Source: Candidatus Brocadiaceae bacterium (lineage in GTDB: Bacteria > Planctomycetota > Brocadiia > SM23-32). From it: a stretch of DNA of 35,790 bases. A program made the translations under genes and the position numbers. The stretch is from contig PUMZ01000194.1 in assembly GCA_003551565.1 (NCBI GenBank), positions 1 through 35,790 of the forward strand, read 5' to 3'. Below are positions 7,621 through 16,111 of the stretch, piece by piece; positions within the stretch are counted from its first letter, which is position 1, and each line of letters opens with the position of its first letter. The notes under the pieces are model-generated. The model did no database searches, was not told where the DNA came from, and saw only the letters and a program-made list of their open reading frames with translations.

Positions 7621-9006
7621 ATGTTAGAAAGAATATTGATAGCCGACGACAATGCGATGGACCGGCAACTTTTGGCGGAGCTGCTGGGCAGTGCTGATGA
7701 CAACATTGAGGTATTGACCGCTTCCGACGGCGTCGGCGCCTGTACGCTGCTTGAGAAGGAGGGCTTCGACGTGGTGATGACCGATCTGAAAATGCCCGGT
7801 TGCGACGGTCTGGAGGTGTTGAAAAAGGTCAAATCCTTCGACCCTGCCATAGAGGTTGTTCTGATAAGCGGTTACGAAGACGTTTCTTCGGCGGTGGAAG
7901 CCATGAAAAGCGGCGCCTTTGATTACCTGGTCAAGCCCCTCGAACTGGACCATGTGCTCGTGCTTCTTGAAAAACTGCGCGAACGCCTGAGACTGCTCAA
8001 TGAGAACAAGTACCTCCATGCCGAGCTGGGCGCCTATTCCGGCAATGGCAACATCGTCGGCCAAAGCCGCGTTATGGAAGAGCTTTGCCGGCAGGTCCGG
8101 CACGTGGCGGGATCGGATGCAACGGTTCTTCTGCAGGGCGAAAGCGGCACGGGCAAGGAACTGATATCCCACCTGCTCCATCGTTGCAGCCGGAGGAGAG
8201 ACAAGGCCTTTATCAGGGTGAACTGTGCCGCACTGAGCGAATCCATACTGGAGAGCGAGCTGTTCGGGCACGAGAAAGGGGCTTTTACAGGGGCCGTCTC
8301 CTCGCGGCACGGACGATTCGAGCTGGCGGACGGAGGCACCCTGTTGCTCGATGAGATCAGCGAGACCAGCGAGAAACTGCAGGCCGAACTGCTCAGAGTC
8401 ATTGAAGAAAAGGAGTTCGAACGCGTCGGAGGGAGCAAAACCATCAGCGTCGATGTCCGAATCATCGCCACCACCAACAAGGATCTTGCGGTCGAGGTCT
8501 CCGAGAAAAAGTTCCGGGAAGACCTGTTCTACCGCCTTAACGTCGTGCCCCTATATCTGCCCCCTCTCCGCGACCGCCAAGGTGATATTGAACTGCTGAG
8601 CAAGTTTTTCGTGGAGAAATTTTCCGAACGCCTCGGCAAGCCCGCTCCGGAGATCGACGAACGGGTTTACAGCAAATTCCGAAGCTATCCCTGGCCGGGG
8701 AACGTAAGGGAACTGGAGAACCTTATGCAACGGCTTGTCATTATGGATGTTGACGGGGTTCTGGATCCGGCGGATCTGCCCCCCCACCTTCTTGAAGGTT
8801 CCGCTTTAACCCGTAAAGACGAAGGCATGCTATGGGGCGGCACGCTTGAGGATATGGAACGGCGGCTTATTTTGCAGACGCTGAAGCGGACCGGCGGAAA
8901 CCGCAGGGAAACAGCTCGACGGCTGGGAATTTCGACCAGGACCATACGGAACAAACTCAAAGCCTATGAGGAAGCGGGGAGGGAGGAAAAGGTTGCTTCT
9001 CCCTGA
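7621..9006 (+). CDS. NtrC-type sigma-54 activator (FleR/FlgR-like)
   Basis: About 461 aa in the standard three-domain order. Receiver domain 1-120 with phospho-acceptor Asp55 (VVMTDLKMPG) and the conserved Lys in YLVKPL near 104. AAA+ domain about 140-370 with Walker A GESGTGKE (172-179), sigma-54-contacting GAFTGA (219-224), Walker B GTLLLDE (about 238-244) and the WPGNVREL motif (357-364). C-terminal Fis-type helix-turn-helix about 412-450 (NRRETARRLGISTRTIRNKL). All elements needed to open sigma-54 promoters are intact. No clear Shine-Dalgarno precedes ATG 7621, but the N-terminus matches the beginning of receiver domains. With the adjacent kinase it probably drives the sigma-54 promoters at 385 and 9046. 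Confidence 0.93.
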   Translation: MLERILIADDNAMDRQLLAELLGSADDNIEVLTASDGVGACTLLEKEGFDVVMTDLKMPGCDGLEVLKKVKSFDPAIEVVLISGYEDVSSAVEAMKSGAFDYLVKPLELDHVLVLLEKLRERLRLLNENKYLHAELGAYSGNGNIVGQSRVMEELCRQVRHVAGSDATVLLQGESGTGKELISHLLHRCSRRRDKAFIRVNCAALSESILESELFGHEKGAFTGAVSSRHGRFELADGGTLLLDEISETSEKLQAELLRVIEEKEFERVGGSKTISVDVRIIATTNKDLAVEVSEKKFREDLFYRLNVVPLYLPPLRDRQGDIELLSKFFVEKFSERLGKPAPEIDERVYSKFRSYPWPGNVRELENLMQRLVIMDVDGVLDPADLPPHLLEGSALTRKDEGMLWGGTLEDMERRLILQTLKRTGGNRRETARRLGISTRTIRNKLKAYEEAGREEKVASP

Positions 9007-9045
9007 AAAAATGTTTGATGAAACGGGCGTGCAACTGCAAAGTTT

Positions 9046-9061
9046 TGGTACCATATTTGCT
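9046..9061 (+). promoter_or_regulatory. Sigma-54 promoter for the flgB-fliN operon
   Basis: TGGTAC (9046-9051), five bases, TTGCT (9057-9061). GG (9047-9048) and GC (9059-9060) are exactly ten bases apart; only one base of the -24 box differs from TGGCAC. Predicted start of transcription is near 9073, about 45 nt before the flgB ATG. It lies just after the activator gene, so the basal-body operon can be transcribed separately from its own regulator. Confidence 0.8.
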
Positions 9062-9116
9062 TTTAACCCGACGTATAAAGGCCAATAACGTAGCGGATGG
9101 AAAGGAGAGATCGGAT

Positions 9117-9470
9117 ATGAATTTATTGAACGCGGAATCACTGGTCCGGCTGCTGGAGGCGGGACGGCTCAACCACAGCGTTATCGCCAATAACCTTGCC
9201 AACCTCAACACCCCCGGATACAGGACCGGAAGGGTGAAGTTCAGCCGGGCACTTGACGATGTGCTGGACGCGCAGGGGAATATCATGGAAGGTTCGAAAA
9301 TAGGAACTGAGTTTTACCGTCCACTCTACGACGACGTCTCCCGCGACGGCAACGACGTTGAGCTGGCCCGGGAGATGGCGGAGCTGAATAAAAACGATCT
9401 GCGGATGCGCCTGTATCTCAACGTGCTCGGGGTTAGAATCCGTAAGATGCGCGATGCCATTAGAGGATGA
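9117..9470 (+). CDS. flgB: Flagellar proximal rod protein FlgB
   Basis: 117-aa rod subunit of the flagellar basal body, exported through the flagellar type III system. The N-terminal flagellar basal-body rod signature is clear: NHSVIANNLANLNTPGYRTG, with the RVKFSRAL continuation. The C-terminal helix (MAELNKNDLRMRLYLNVLGV) matches the rod-protein C-terminal segment. Start ATG 9117 has AGGAG at about 9103-9107. A longer frame from 9015 is ruled out because it would begin upstream of the sigma-54 promoter at 9046. First gene of a tightly packed flgB-flgC-fliE-fliF run, the usual order. Confidence 0.95.
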   Translation: MNLLNAESLVRLLEAGRLNHSVIANNLANLNTPGYRTGRVKFSRALDDVLDAQGNIMEGSKIGTEFYRPLYDDVSRDGNDVELAREMAELNKNDLRMRLYLNVLGVRIRKMRDAIRG

Positions 9471-9555
9471 TTCTTTTCCACGATGCTGCCTGGAAAGGAT
9501 GTGCGGTTTCGCAGAATCAACGAGCGCCCGGTCGCTTCAACAGGAGGTAAAAAAA

Positions 9556-9960
9556 ATGGAAAACGAGGGAGTCTTCAGGGCCATGAACGTATCGGCCACG
9601 GGGCTGGACGCCCAGTGGCGACGGATACAGATGATTGCCAGCAATGTGGCCAATGCCGAAACCACCCGTACCCCGCAGGGCGGACCTTACCAGCCGAAAA
9701 AAATCGTCTTTTCGACAATTATGGACGGCCTGCAGGGCGTGAAAGTGGAAGGGGTTTTCGATTCGGACAGAGAACCCCGGCTGGTCCAGAACCCGGGACA
9801 TCCGGATGCCGACGATGAAGGGTTCGTCCGGATGCCAGACGTGAACATCCCCGAGGAGATGGTCGGGATGATGGCGGCAAGCCGTGCGTATGAGGCCAAC
9901 CTGGCGGTCATGGACAGATTCCGCAAGGTAACCGAAGAAGCCTTTAACCTCCTGAGGTGA
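9556..9960 (+). CDS. flgC: Flagellar proximal rod protein FlgC
   Basis: 134-aa rod subunit. The N-terminal rod signature (MIASNVANAETTRTP) is followed by a short beta region (YQPKKIVFSTI) and the conserved FlgC C-terminus (NIPEEMVGMMAASRAYEANL). Length is standard. Start ATG 9556 is chosen over an open frame beginning at 9454 because AGGAGG at 9542-9547 precedes it and the protein then begins at the family N-terminus. It lies 85 nt after flgB and its stop region carries the ribosome-binding site of fliE. Confidence 0.96.
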   Translation: MENEGVFRAMNVSATGLDAQWRRIQMIASNVANAETTRTPQGGPYQPKKIVFSTIMDGLQGVKVEGVFDSDREPRLVQNPGHPDADDEGFVRMPDVNIPEEMVGMMAASRAYEANLAVMDRFRKVTEEAFNLLR

Positions 9961-9966
9961 TCCGAG

Positions 9967-10275
9967 ATGGTCAACAATGGGATCGATTCCGTCGGTTCGG
10001 GATTCTCCGAGCCAGTAGAACAAAGCAACGGCAACCGGCAAAGAAACAATAATGCCGGAGAGTTCGGAAGACTGCTGAACGAAAAAGTTCATGAAGTGAA
10101 TGAGTTGCAGGTCGAAGCAGACAGGCTCGTGCGCGACCTGATAGCAGGAGAATCGGACAACATTCACGATGTACTGGTGGCCGTTAACGAAGCAGACCTC
10201 AGCTTCCGTCTGATGATGGAAGTGCGCAACAAATTGGTGGAAGCATACCAGGAAATTCAGAGGATGCAGATATAA
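9967..10275 (+). CDS. fliE: Flagellar hook-basal body protein FliE
   Basis: 102-aa protein that joins the MS ring to the rod and is needed to start export. The N-terminal 35 residues are polar and flexible; the C-terminal part is the conserved helical core (VNELQVEADRLVRDL, GESDNIHDVLVAVNEADLSF, RLMMEVRNKLVEAYQEI). The Shine-Dalgarno GAGGTGA overlaps the flgC stop codon, indicating translational coupling. Its own TAA is immediately followed by the ATG of fliF. Confidence 0.95.
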   Translation: MVNNGIDSVGSGFSEPVEQSNGNRQRNNNAGEFGRLLNEKVHEVNELQVEADRLVRDLIAGESDNIHDVLVAVNEADLSFRLMMEVRNKLVEAYQEIQRMQI

Positions 10276-11802
10276 ATGCCTGCAATAACAAACTCTCTTA
10301 AAAAATTATATCAAAACATATGGATAAACCTCGCTCCCGGCTACAGGGTCCTGCTGGTCTTACTTACGGCCGTGTGCCTGAGTGCGGTGGTGGGCGTCTT
10401 CTACTGGAGCACGCGACCCGATTATGAGATACTGAGTGCCCGTCTGGAGGCAAAAGAGGCATCCCGGCTGGCGGAGGCGCTGGAAGAGGCCGGGATCGGG
10501 GCCCGCTTCGGCAAGGACGGCAGCGCCGTCATGGTGCCGCGGCGCGAGCGGCACCGGGCCCGCATGGTGGCGGCCAGGGAGGGACTCACCGTCTCAGCGG
10601 CTCCCGGTTTCGACACCTTCCGCGATCCGAAAATCGGGATGACCCCCTTCGCTGAAAAAGTCAGCTACCTCAGCGCACTCCAAAACGAACTCGCCGCAAC
10701 CATCATGACGCTCGAAGCGGTCTCGGAGGCCAGGGTGCATCTCACACTGCCGGAACGCAGACTTTTCCGCGAGGAGCTCGCGGGCCCGTCCGCAAGCGTC
10801 CTTGTCCATACAAGAGCATCACGGCGGATCGACCGCAACCTGGCGAATTCCATCGCCAACCTTGTAGCTTCAGCCGTGGAAGATCTTTCGCCCGGAAACG
10901 TTACCGTTACAGATAGCGCAGGAAACGTCGTCACCGGAGCCGACACCGACGGCAAGGAGGTGGTCGCCGGCGACCAATTCGCCTACAGGCAGCGCGTGGA
11001 GAATTACCTGGCCCAAAAGGCCGAGTCCATGCTCGCCCGCGCGATGGGGCCCGGACGCAGTGAAATAAGGGTCAGCGCCGATCTGGATTTCCATGACGAG
11101 CGTACCAGGCAAAAGACTTATGATGAGGACAACCGTGTGCTGGTCAGCGAGATAATATCCACATCAAGTTCCAGCGGCCCCGGTCTGCGCGTGGGCGGGA
11201 TGGTCGGAGAGATGTCGGCGGAAGACGGATCGGCTCAAGGCGCAGAGCCACAACAGACCCGCTCCGAGGATATCGATACCCGCTTCCTGGTGGGTGAATC
11301 CCTGACCGAGTCCGTGAACCGTGGTGTGGCCCTCAACCGCCTCTCTGTGGCGGCCCTGGTCGACCTCGATACCGATGGTGAGTTTGATGTGGAAAAAGTG
11401 ACGGCGGTCATCGAAGATGCCGTAGGTCTCGACAGGGAGCGCGGGGATACAATCAGGGTTGCTCAGACGAAATTCTTTCACGACGAAACGCAGCCGTCCC
11501 CTCTCTTCCACAGCCTGTGGTCGCAGCCGGCAGGCAGGTATGCCGCCGTGGTTCTGTTCGGATTCATACTTTTATTTATCGCCAGACGCGTGTTGAAAAA
11601 CCTCGAATCGGTATCCGGGGTTCCCAGGAAAGTCCTTATCCCGGAGGTGATGACTGCGGAAGGAACGGATGAGACCGGGATGTGGGACGCAGGCGCTGAA
11701 GAGCTCATGTATCAGCAGGTAGCAAAACTTGTGGAGGAAGACCCCGAGACAGCGGGCCGGCTCATTGAAAGCTGGATCGAAGAAGGAAATGGAGAAGGAT
11801 AG
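10276..11802 (+). CDS. fliF: Flagellar MS-ring protein FliF
   Basis: 508-aa inner-membrane protein whose oligomer forms the MS ring and houses the export gate. A first membrane segment lies at about 20-42 (VLLVLLTAVCLSAVVGVFYW), then the YscJ/FliF ring-building domain (GFDTFRDPKIGMTPF, LSALQNELAATIMTLEAV, ARVHLTLPERRLF). A second membrane segment lies at about 425-443 (RYAAVVLFGFILLFIARRV), and the cytoplasmic C-terminus ends with the FliG-binding helix (EDPETAGRLIESWIEEGN). Size is near the family norm. The ATG abuts the fliE stop; only a weak ribosome-binding site is seen, consistent with coupling. Confidence 0.95.
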   Translation: MPAITNSLKKLYQNIWINLAPGYRVLLVLLTAVCLSAVVGVFYWSTRPDYEILSARLEAKEASRLAEALEEAGIGARFGKDGSAVMVPRRERHRARMVAAREGLTVSAAPGFDTFRDPKIGMTPFAEKVSYLSALQNELAATIMTLEAVSEARVHLTLPERRLFREELAGPSASVLVHTRASRRIDRNLANSIANLVASAVEDLSPGNVTVTDSAGNVVTGADTDGKEVVAGDQFAYRQRVENYLAQKAESMLARAMGPGRSEIRVSADLDFHDERTRQKTYDEDNRVLVSEIISTSSSSGPGLRVGGMVGEMSAEDGSAQGAEPQQTRSEDIDTRFLVGESLTESVNRGVALNRLSVAALVDLDTDGEFDVEKVTAVIEDAVGLDRERGDTIRVAQTKFFHDETQPSPLFHSLWSQPAGRYAAVVLFGFILLFIARRVLKNLESVSGVPRKVLIPEVMTAEGTDETGMWDAGAEELMYQQVAKLVEEDPETAGRLIESWIEEGNGEG

Positions 11803-11846
11803 GCTCTGGAACACCGCATGCAGAATGTACTGGCAGGTTATCTCTT

Positions 11847-12911
11847 ATGGCCGGGAAAAAGCAGATCAAACGGAAAGATGAGGATATGACCGAGGCACAG
11901 AAGGCTGCGATGCTCGTTATGAGCCTGGACGGAGAAAAAGCCGCATCCGTGCTGCAAAACATGAGCGATCATACCATTGCCAGACTGGGCAAGGCCGTGG
12001 AAAGCCTCCAGAATAAGGGCATAAAAAACGAACATAAGATTGAAGCGCTGAAGAGCTTTTTTCTCAAAAAAAGACGCGGGGGGATACTGATAGGGGCCCC
12101 GAGCGAACGGTTCCGGAAGGTGCTTGTTCAAGCTTTGGGAGAAGACAAGGCCAGGGAACTCGGTCCGGAGGAAGAGGTCATTGAAGAAGAAGAAATGTCT
12201 CAGGTGGAGGCCAACAGGCAGTATGTCGAATCGATGGAGGACGAAGTGCTCGCCGAAGCACTGAGCGGGGAGAGCCCCAGGACCGGAGCCGTGATGATCG
12301 CGATGCTGGGAGGAGAGCGGGTCGGTAAGATACTGAACCTTCTGGAAGCGGACCTCCGGGAAAAACTGCTGAACCGCATCATCGCCTCGGGAAACATTTC
12401 TGCGGACATCTCCGAAGAAATACTGGCGGGGTTCTGCGAGAAGCTGAGAAAAATCTCTGATTCCGAGGACAAGCCCGGGCCCGGCGAGCAATATCAGGCC
12501 CAGGAACTGAGCCAGATGCTGCTTACGCTGGAAAAAGAATCCCGGGATCGCATTCTTAACCAGTTGAAAGAACAGAATCCCGACCTTGCTGAAGAACTCG
12601 AACGCCTGATGCTGCAATTCGAAGATATCGTCAAGGTTGCTGACAGGTCCCTGCAGGAATTGATGCGCAATATCGAGACCAATGTCATTGCCATGGCGCT
12701 CAAAGGCGCGCCGGAAGAACTGGCCCAGAAAGTCATGGACAATATTTCCGAAAGAATGCAGGAACGGGTGCAGGAGGAACGTGAACTCAGCGGAAGGGTG
12801 CCCATGCGCGATGTGAAACAGGCAAGGGAAGAGATAATGCAATACGCCAGACAGCTCTACAGGGAAGGATCCCTGGTTGTCGAAACCGGAGGTGAAGAGT
12901 TTGTCGAATGA
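11847..12911 (+). CDS. fliG: Flagellar motor switch protein FliG (divergent)
   Basis: 354-aa rotor protein linking FliF to the C ring and contacting the MotA stator. The C-terminal torque domain is clear: FEDIVKVADRSLQELMR, then ALKGAPEELAQKVMDNISER and GRVPMRDVKQAREEI. The N-terminal domain is recognisable (MTEAQKAAMLVMSLDGEKAA) but followed by an unusually acidic EEEVIEEEEMSQ linker. The middle-domain EHPQ motif that binds FliM in model FliGs reads GESPR here, and the usual charged run EVD in the C-terminal domain reads NIET. These changes suggest co-evolution with the equally odd stator downstream. A 44-nt gap after fliF contains one ATGCAGA heptad. Start is supported only by a weak AGG. 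Confidence 0.92.
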   Translation: MAGKKQIKRKDEDMTEAQKAAMLVMSLDGEKAASVLQNMSDHTIARLGKAVESLQNKGIKNEHKIEALKSFFLKKRRGGILIGAPSERFRKVLVQALGEDKARELGPEEEVIEEEEMSQVEANRQYVESMEDEVLAEALSGESPRTGAVMIAMLGGERVGKILNLLEADLREKLLNRIIASGNISADISEEILAGFCEKLRKISDSEDKPGPGEQYQAQELSQMLLTLEKESRDRILNQLKEQNPDLAEELERLMLQFEDIVKVADRSLQELMRNIETNVIAMALKGAPEELAQKVMDNISERMQERVQEERELSGRVPMRDVKQAREEIMQYARQLYREGSLVVETGGEEFVE

Positions 12912-13533
12912 TAATGTCAGAAAACTCAGGCTGAAAGCGCCCCTGCAGAGGGTGCGCGAAGGAGGAAGAAACGAAACCGCCGGGACGGACCATCGGGGGG
13001 AGGAACAACGACAGCTTGCAGCAATGCGCGCTGCCATCACGCAGGACCGTGAAGAATTGGAAAAAAAAGAAGGGGCGCTGGCGGAGAAAGAACGGAGGTT
13101 TGACCGTCAACTAGAACGCCTGGCAAACCTTATTGCGAGTGCGGAAGAGGAGCAGGTCAGGATTCTTCAGGCAAGCGAAGAGGAAATCGTTTCCCTCAGT
13201 CTCACCATTGTGGAAAAAGTGCTCCAATCCGAGATAGAGAACGGACGTTATGAAATCGGCCGGATCGTCGAATCCACGTTAAAAAATGTCAAAAACCAAA
13301 GCGATATCGCCGTACGGGTGCATCCCGATGATTATGAAATGGCCAGTGTTGCGGTGGAGAAGATCGGCCCGAACGGTGCTGCAACCAGCATGAAAGTGAT
13401 TCCTGACGGCTCCATTGCGCCCGCTTCCTGCCGTATTGAGACCGGAATCGGTAAGGTCTACTCCGACATTTCCGGACGGCTGCACCGGATTAAGGAAGCT
13501 TTGCTGCCGGGGGAACAACGGGAGCAGGAATGA
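12901..13533 (+). CDS. fliH: Flagellar assembly protein FliH
   Basis: About 210-aa regulator of the export ATPase FliI. The N-terminal third is charged coiled coil (EELEKKEGALAEKERRFDRQ), and the C-terminal half is the FliH/YscL fold: EEEIVSLSLTIVEKVLQSEI, DIAVRVHPDDYEMA, and CRIETGIGKVYSDISGRL, the counterpart of the family VET.fG.vDa...RL motif. The best start is TTG 12901, eight bases after GGAGGTGA and overlapping the end of fliG by 11 nt; an in-frame TTG at 12877 lacks such a site. Start confidence is moderate, identity is good. Confidence 0.88.
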   Translation: MSNDNVRKLRLKAPLQRVREGGRNETAGTDHRGEEQRQLAAMRAAITQDREELEKKEGALAEKERRFDRQLERLANLIASAEEEQVRILQASEEEIVSLSLTIVEKVLQSEIENGRYEIGRIVESTLKNVKNQSDIAVRVHPDDYEMASVAVEKIGPNGAATSMKVIPDGSIAPASCRIETGIGKVYSDISGRLHRIKEALLPGEQREQE

Positions 13534-13582
13534 GAGCAGGGCTGGGAAACGCCGTCATTTTGTCCGGGAAAAGCTTGAACCA

Positions 13583-14929
13583 ATGGATATGACCGAAAAA
13601 ATTAAAGTCGACCTGCAACCCTACATTGAACGCATAAAAGACATGGATTGCATGTCTTACGAAGGCGTCATCACCAGAGTTACAGGTTCAATTATCGAGG
13701 CGCGCAGCCCGGCGATGTCGGTCGGACAGCCCTGCGTGGTAAAGCATGGAAACGGTTCAGGGCGTACGACATTTTCCGCCGAAGTGATAGGGTTCCGGGA
13801 AGACATCACCGTACTTATGCCCCTGGAGAAGATGAACGGCGTACAGGCCGGGGATCGGATCTGTTCGGCGCCGCACGAGCTTGAGATAGGACTCGGCGAA
13901 GGGCTTCTGGGCCGTGTGGTGGACGGACTCGGCAAGCCAATCGACGGAAAAGGACCCGTCATCTGCCCCGATCGCCTGCCGGTCAACAACGCGTCGCCCC
14001 ATCCGCTGAAACGCCCGCCGATCAACGAAGTGTTCGAAACCGGTATAAGGGCCGTCGACGTTCCCCTCACGCTGGGTAAAGGACAGAGGGTGGGCGTTTT
14101 CAGCGGCGCCGGCGTGGGAAAGAGCACGCTGCTGGGAGAGATCGCACGCGGCGGAGAGGCGGATGTGAATGTTATATGCCTGGTGGGCGAGAGGGGCCGC
14201 GAAGTGGGAGAGTTTCTGCGCCATAACCTGGGAGAAGACGGCCTCAGAAAATCGGTGATAGTGGTGGGGACGGCCGACGTGCCCCCTTTGCTGAAGATCA
14301 AGGCGGCTTATACTTCCACCACGATTGCCGAATATATGAGAGACAGGGGTATGAACGTTCTGTACATGATGGATTCCATTACCAGGGTGGCCAACGCGCA
14401 ACGCGAGGTGGGGCTGGCGGCCGGAGAACCGCCAACCACGCGCGGTTATCCGCCGACGGCGTTCAGCATTATTCCGGAACTTGCGGAACGGCTCGGATGT
14501 TCCCGGACGGGGAGCATTACCGGAATATATTCCGTACTGGTGGAAAGGGACGATTTCACCGAACCCGTCGCCGACGTTGCCAGGGCGACACTGGACGGGC
14601 ATATCGCCATGGGCCGCTTTCTGGCCGACAGAGGCCATTACCCCGCAATCGACGTGCTGGCTAGCGTGAGCAGAGTGATGCGGGAGCTGGTAACGGAAAA
14701 ACACCTGAAAACGGCGCGCAAACTGAAACACGCCCTGAGCACGTACAGGGAAGCTGAAGACCTCATCAAAATAGGCGCTTACGTGAAAGGAAGCAACCGG
14801 CAGATCGATATGGCCATCGACCTCATGCCGGAGATCAACCGGTTTCTGTGCCAGGATACCGGACACAGGACCGATATGGAAACAGCCCTTGCGGATGCTT
14901 CCGAAATACTCCGGAACTGGGAGGATTAA
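13583..14929 (+). CDS. fliI: Flagellum-specific ATPase FliI
   Basis: 448-aa ATPase of the flagellar type III export machine, related to F-type ATPase beta subunit. N-terminal barrel, then Walker A GAGVGKST at 175-182 (Lys180), the ICLVGERGREVGEF segment with its catalytic Glu, YMMDSITRVANAQREVGLA with the Walker B aspartate, and GYPPTAFSIIPELAERLG. All catalytic elements are present. ATG 13583 gives a standard-length protein; the open frame runs back to 13415 inside fliH but that extension is unrelated in sequence. No strong ribosome-binding site is visible for 13583, so ATG 13589 is an alternative. Confidence 0.96.
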   Translation: MDMTEKIKVDLQPYIERIKDMDCMSYEGVITRVTGSIIEARSPAMSVGQPCVVKHGNGSGRTTFSAEVIGFREDITVLMPLEKMNGVQAGDRICSAPHELEIGLGEGLLGRVVDGLGKPIDGKGPVICPDRLPVNNASPHPLKRPPINEVFETGIRAVDVPLTLGKGQRVGVFSGAGVGKSTLLGEIARGGEADVNVICLVGERGREVGEFLRHNLGEDGLRKSVIVVGTADVPPLLKIKAAYTSTTIAEYMRDRGMNVLYMMDSITRVANAQREVGLAAGEPPTTRGYPPTAFSIIPELAERLGCSRTGSITGIYSVLVERDDFTEPVADVARATLDGHIAMGRFLADRGHYPAIDVLASVSRVMRELVTEKHLKTARKLKHALSTYREAEDLIKIGAYVKGSNRQIDMAIDLMPEINRFLCQDTGHRTDMETALADASEILRNWED

Positions 14930-14935
14930 AAACGA

Positions 14936-15391
14936 ATGGCTGAAAATAAATTTCCGTTCAGGTTCCGAAAATTGCTTGAACTGCGTGAACAGCAGCAGAA
15001 AATGGCCGAAATGGAACTGGCTGAGAAGGAACAAACCATCTGCAGGCAAAAAGCACTTGTCGATGAAAAAGAAGCTCTTAAGTGCAAAGCAATAAAACAT
15101 CAGCGCGAAGCTTCCCTTGCCGCGGATCTGCTGATGAGGTCGGCATGTGCGGCCCACCTCCGGCGCCTCAACGGACAGATCGCTGCCGACCGCAAAAAAC
15201 TGGACGGGCTTGTCCGCAGCCGTGAGCAGGCACGGGGAAAGCTACGGAAGGCGGCTGTGGCACGGGAAGCTTTAGAGAACTACAGGGACAAAAAAAGATC
15301 GGAATTTTTCGCCGGAATGGAACGGCTTGATGAAAGGGTTGCCGAAACCAACAGGATCAATGGAAGGGCCGTCTTGGAGAAAGCGCGATGA
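14936..15391 (+). CDS. fliJ: Flagellar export protein FliJ
   Basis: 151-aa coiled-coil stalk protein inserted into the FliI hexamer that connects ATP hydrolysis to the export gate. It shows the family N-terminus (FPFRFRKLLELREQQQKMAE) followed by uninterrupted charged helices to the end, including a RDKKRSEFFAGMERLDE segment typical of FliJ. Length is standard. It begins six bases after the fliI stop, and its own stop overlaps the start of the next gene by four bases (ATGA). Confidence 0.9.
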   Translation: MAENKFPFRFRKLLELREQQQKMAEMELAEKEQTICRQKALVDEKEALKCKAIKHQREASLAADLLMRSACAAHLRRLNGQIAADRKKLDGLVRSREQARGKLRKAAVAREALENYRDKKRSEFFAGMERLDERVAETNRINGRAVLEKAR

Positions 15392-16110
15392 AAAAAAAAG
15401 TGATAGTTATTGCTGTTCTGGCCACACAAACTCTGCTGGTGTTCGCTTTGAGTTTCGTAACGGTCGTCGTATGGCGCGGCGGCGTTGCTCCGGACAGCCG
15501 CCTGACCCGCCTGCCGGTTCTGGGTCCGCTCCTCGTTGCCGAAGAGGCAAAGCCGGTGCAGAAGGAAGCTCCCGATCCCACCTTCTCGGCCGTACCGCCG
15601 GTTTACGGTCCGGCGCTATTTTTGCAGCTCGGAGCGGAAGGGCGGGTGGAGCGGTTGGGCAGGAAACTGGAACAAAGCAAACTGGAACAGGAAAGAAAAC
15701 TCTCGGAGCTCCGGCTGCGTCGGAGGGAACTCGACTCCTGGAGCGATCAGATCGAAAAGGAACGGGAAGCTTTGAGGGAGAAGTTCGAGAGCAAGGCCGA
15801 GCAAATCGGCAGGAGAGAAGACGAGCTGGAGCGGCGGAGCGAGGAGCTGAACCGGCAGGAGCATCGCATCAAAGCGGCGGAGCGGAGCAATCTTGAAAAA
15901 ACCGCACAAATCTATGAGAGGATGGATCCGGAAAGAGCCGGAGCCATCCTCGCCGAGATTTACCGGGAGGGTGATAAGGATACGGCGGTAAAAATCATTG
16001 CTCTGATGCGGGACAGGAACGCTGCGCAGACGATCGCAGCCATGCCCGGTGAACACATCGGAGCCGATATCACCGGAATGCTGAAATACGTTACCACCGA
16101 GGAGAAATAA
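15388..16110 (+). CDS. MotE-like coiled-coil membrane protein
   Basis: 240-aa protein with one N-terminal membrane segment (residues about 5-27, IVIAVLATQTLLVFALSFVT), a proline-rich linker to about 75, a long Arg/Glu coiled coil (about 85-170) and a C-terminal MgtE-N-like helical domain (YERMDPERAGAILAEIYREG, then VKIIALMRDRNAAQTIAAM). This build matches MotE, the periplasmic chaperone/adaptor encoded with stator or fliJ genes in several phyla, often at the place where fliK might be expected. Translation is coupled to fliJ by an ATGA overlap, and motA follows after one base. It is not FliK: no hook-length-control C-terminal domain is visible. Confidence 0.75.
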   Translation: MKKKVIVIAVLATQTLLVFALSFVTVVVWRGGVAPDSRLTRLPVLGPLLVAEEAKPVQKEAPDPTFSAVPPVYGPALFLQLGAEGRVERLGRKLEQSKLEQERKLSELRLRRRELDSWSDQIEKEREALREKFESKAEQIGRREDELERRSEELNRQEHRIKAAERSNLEKTAQIYERMDPERAGAILAEIYREGDKDTAVKIIALMRDRNAAQTIAAMPGEHIGADITGMLKYVTTEEK

Positions 16111-16111
16111 T

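Noticed and set aside
9015-9116. N-terminal extension of flgB from an upstream ATG
   Set aside because: It would start upstream of the sigma-54 promoter at 9046-9061, has no ribosome-binding site, and the rod-protein N-terminus begins after ATG 9117.
11838-13040. 400-aa minus-strand open frame opposite fliG
   Set aside because: Antisense shadow of a high-GC gene: fliG and fliH on the plus strand have clear families, and the minus frame shows no domain or ribosome-binding site.
13757-15157. 466-aa minus-strand open frame opposite fliI
   Set aside because: Histidine/arginine-rich shadow of a conserved ATPase gene; no recognised motif.
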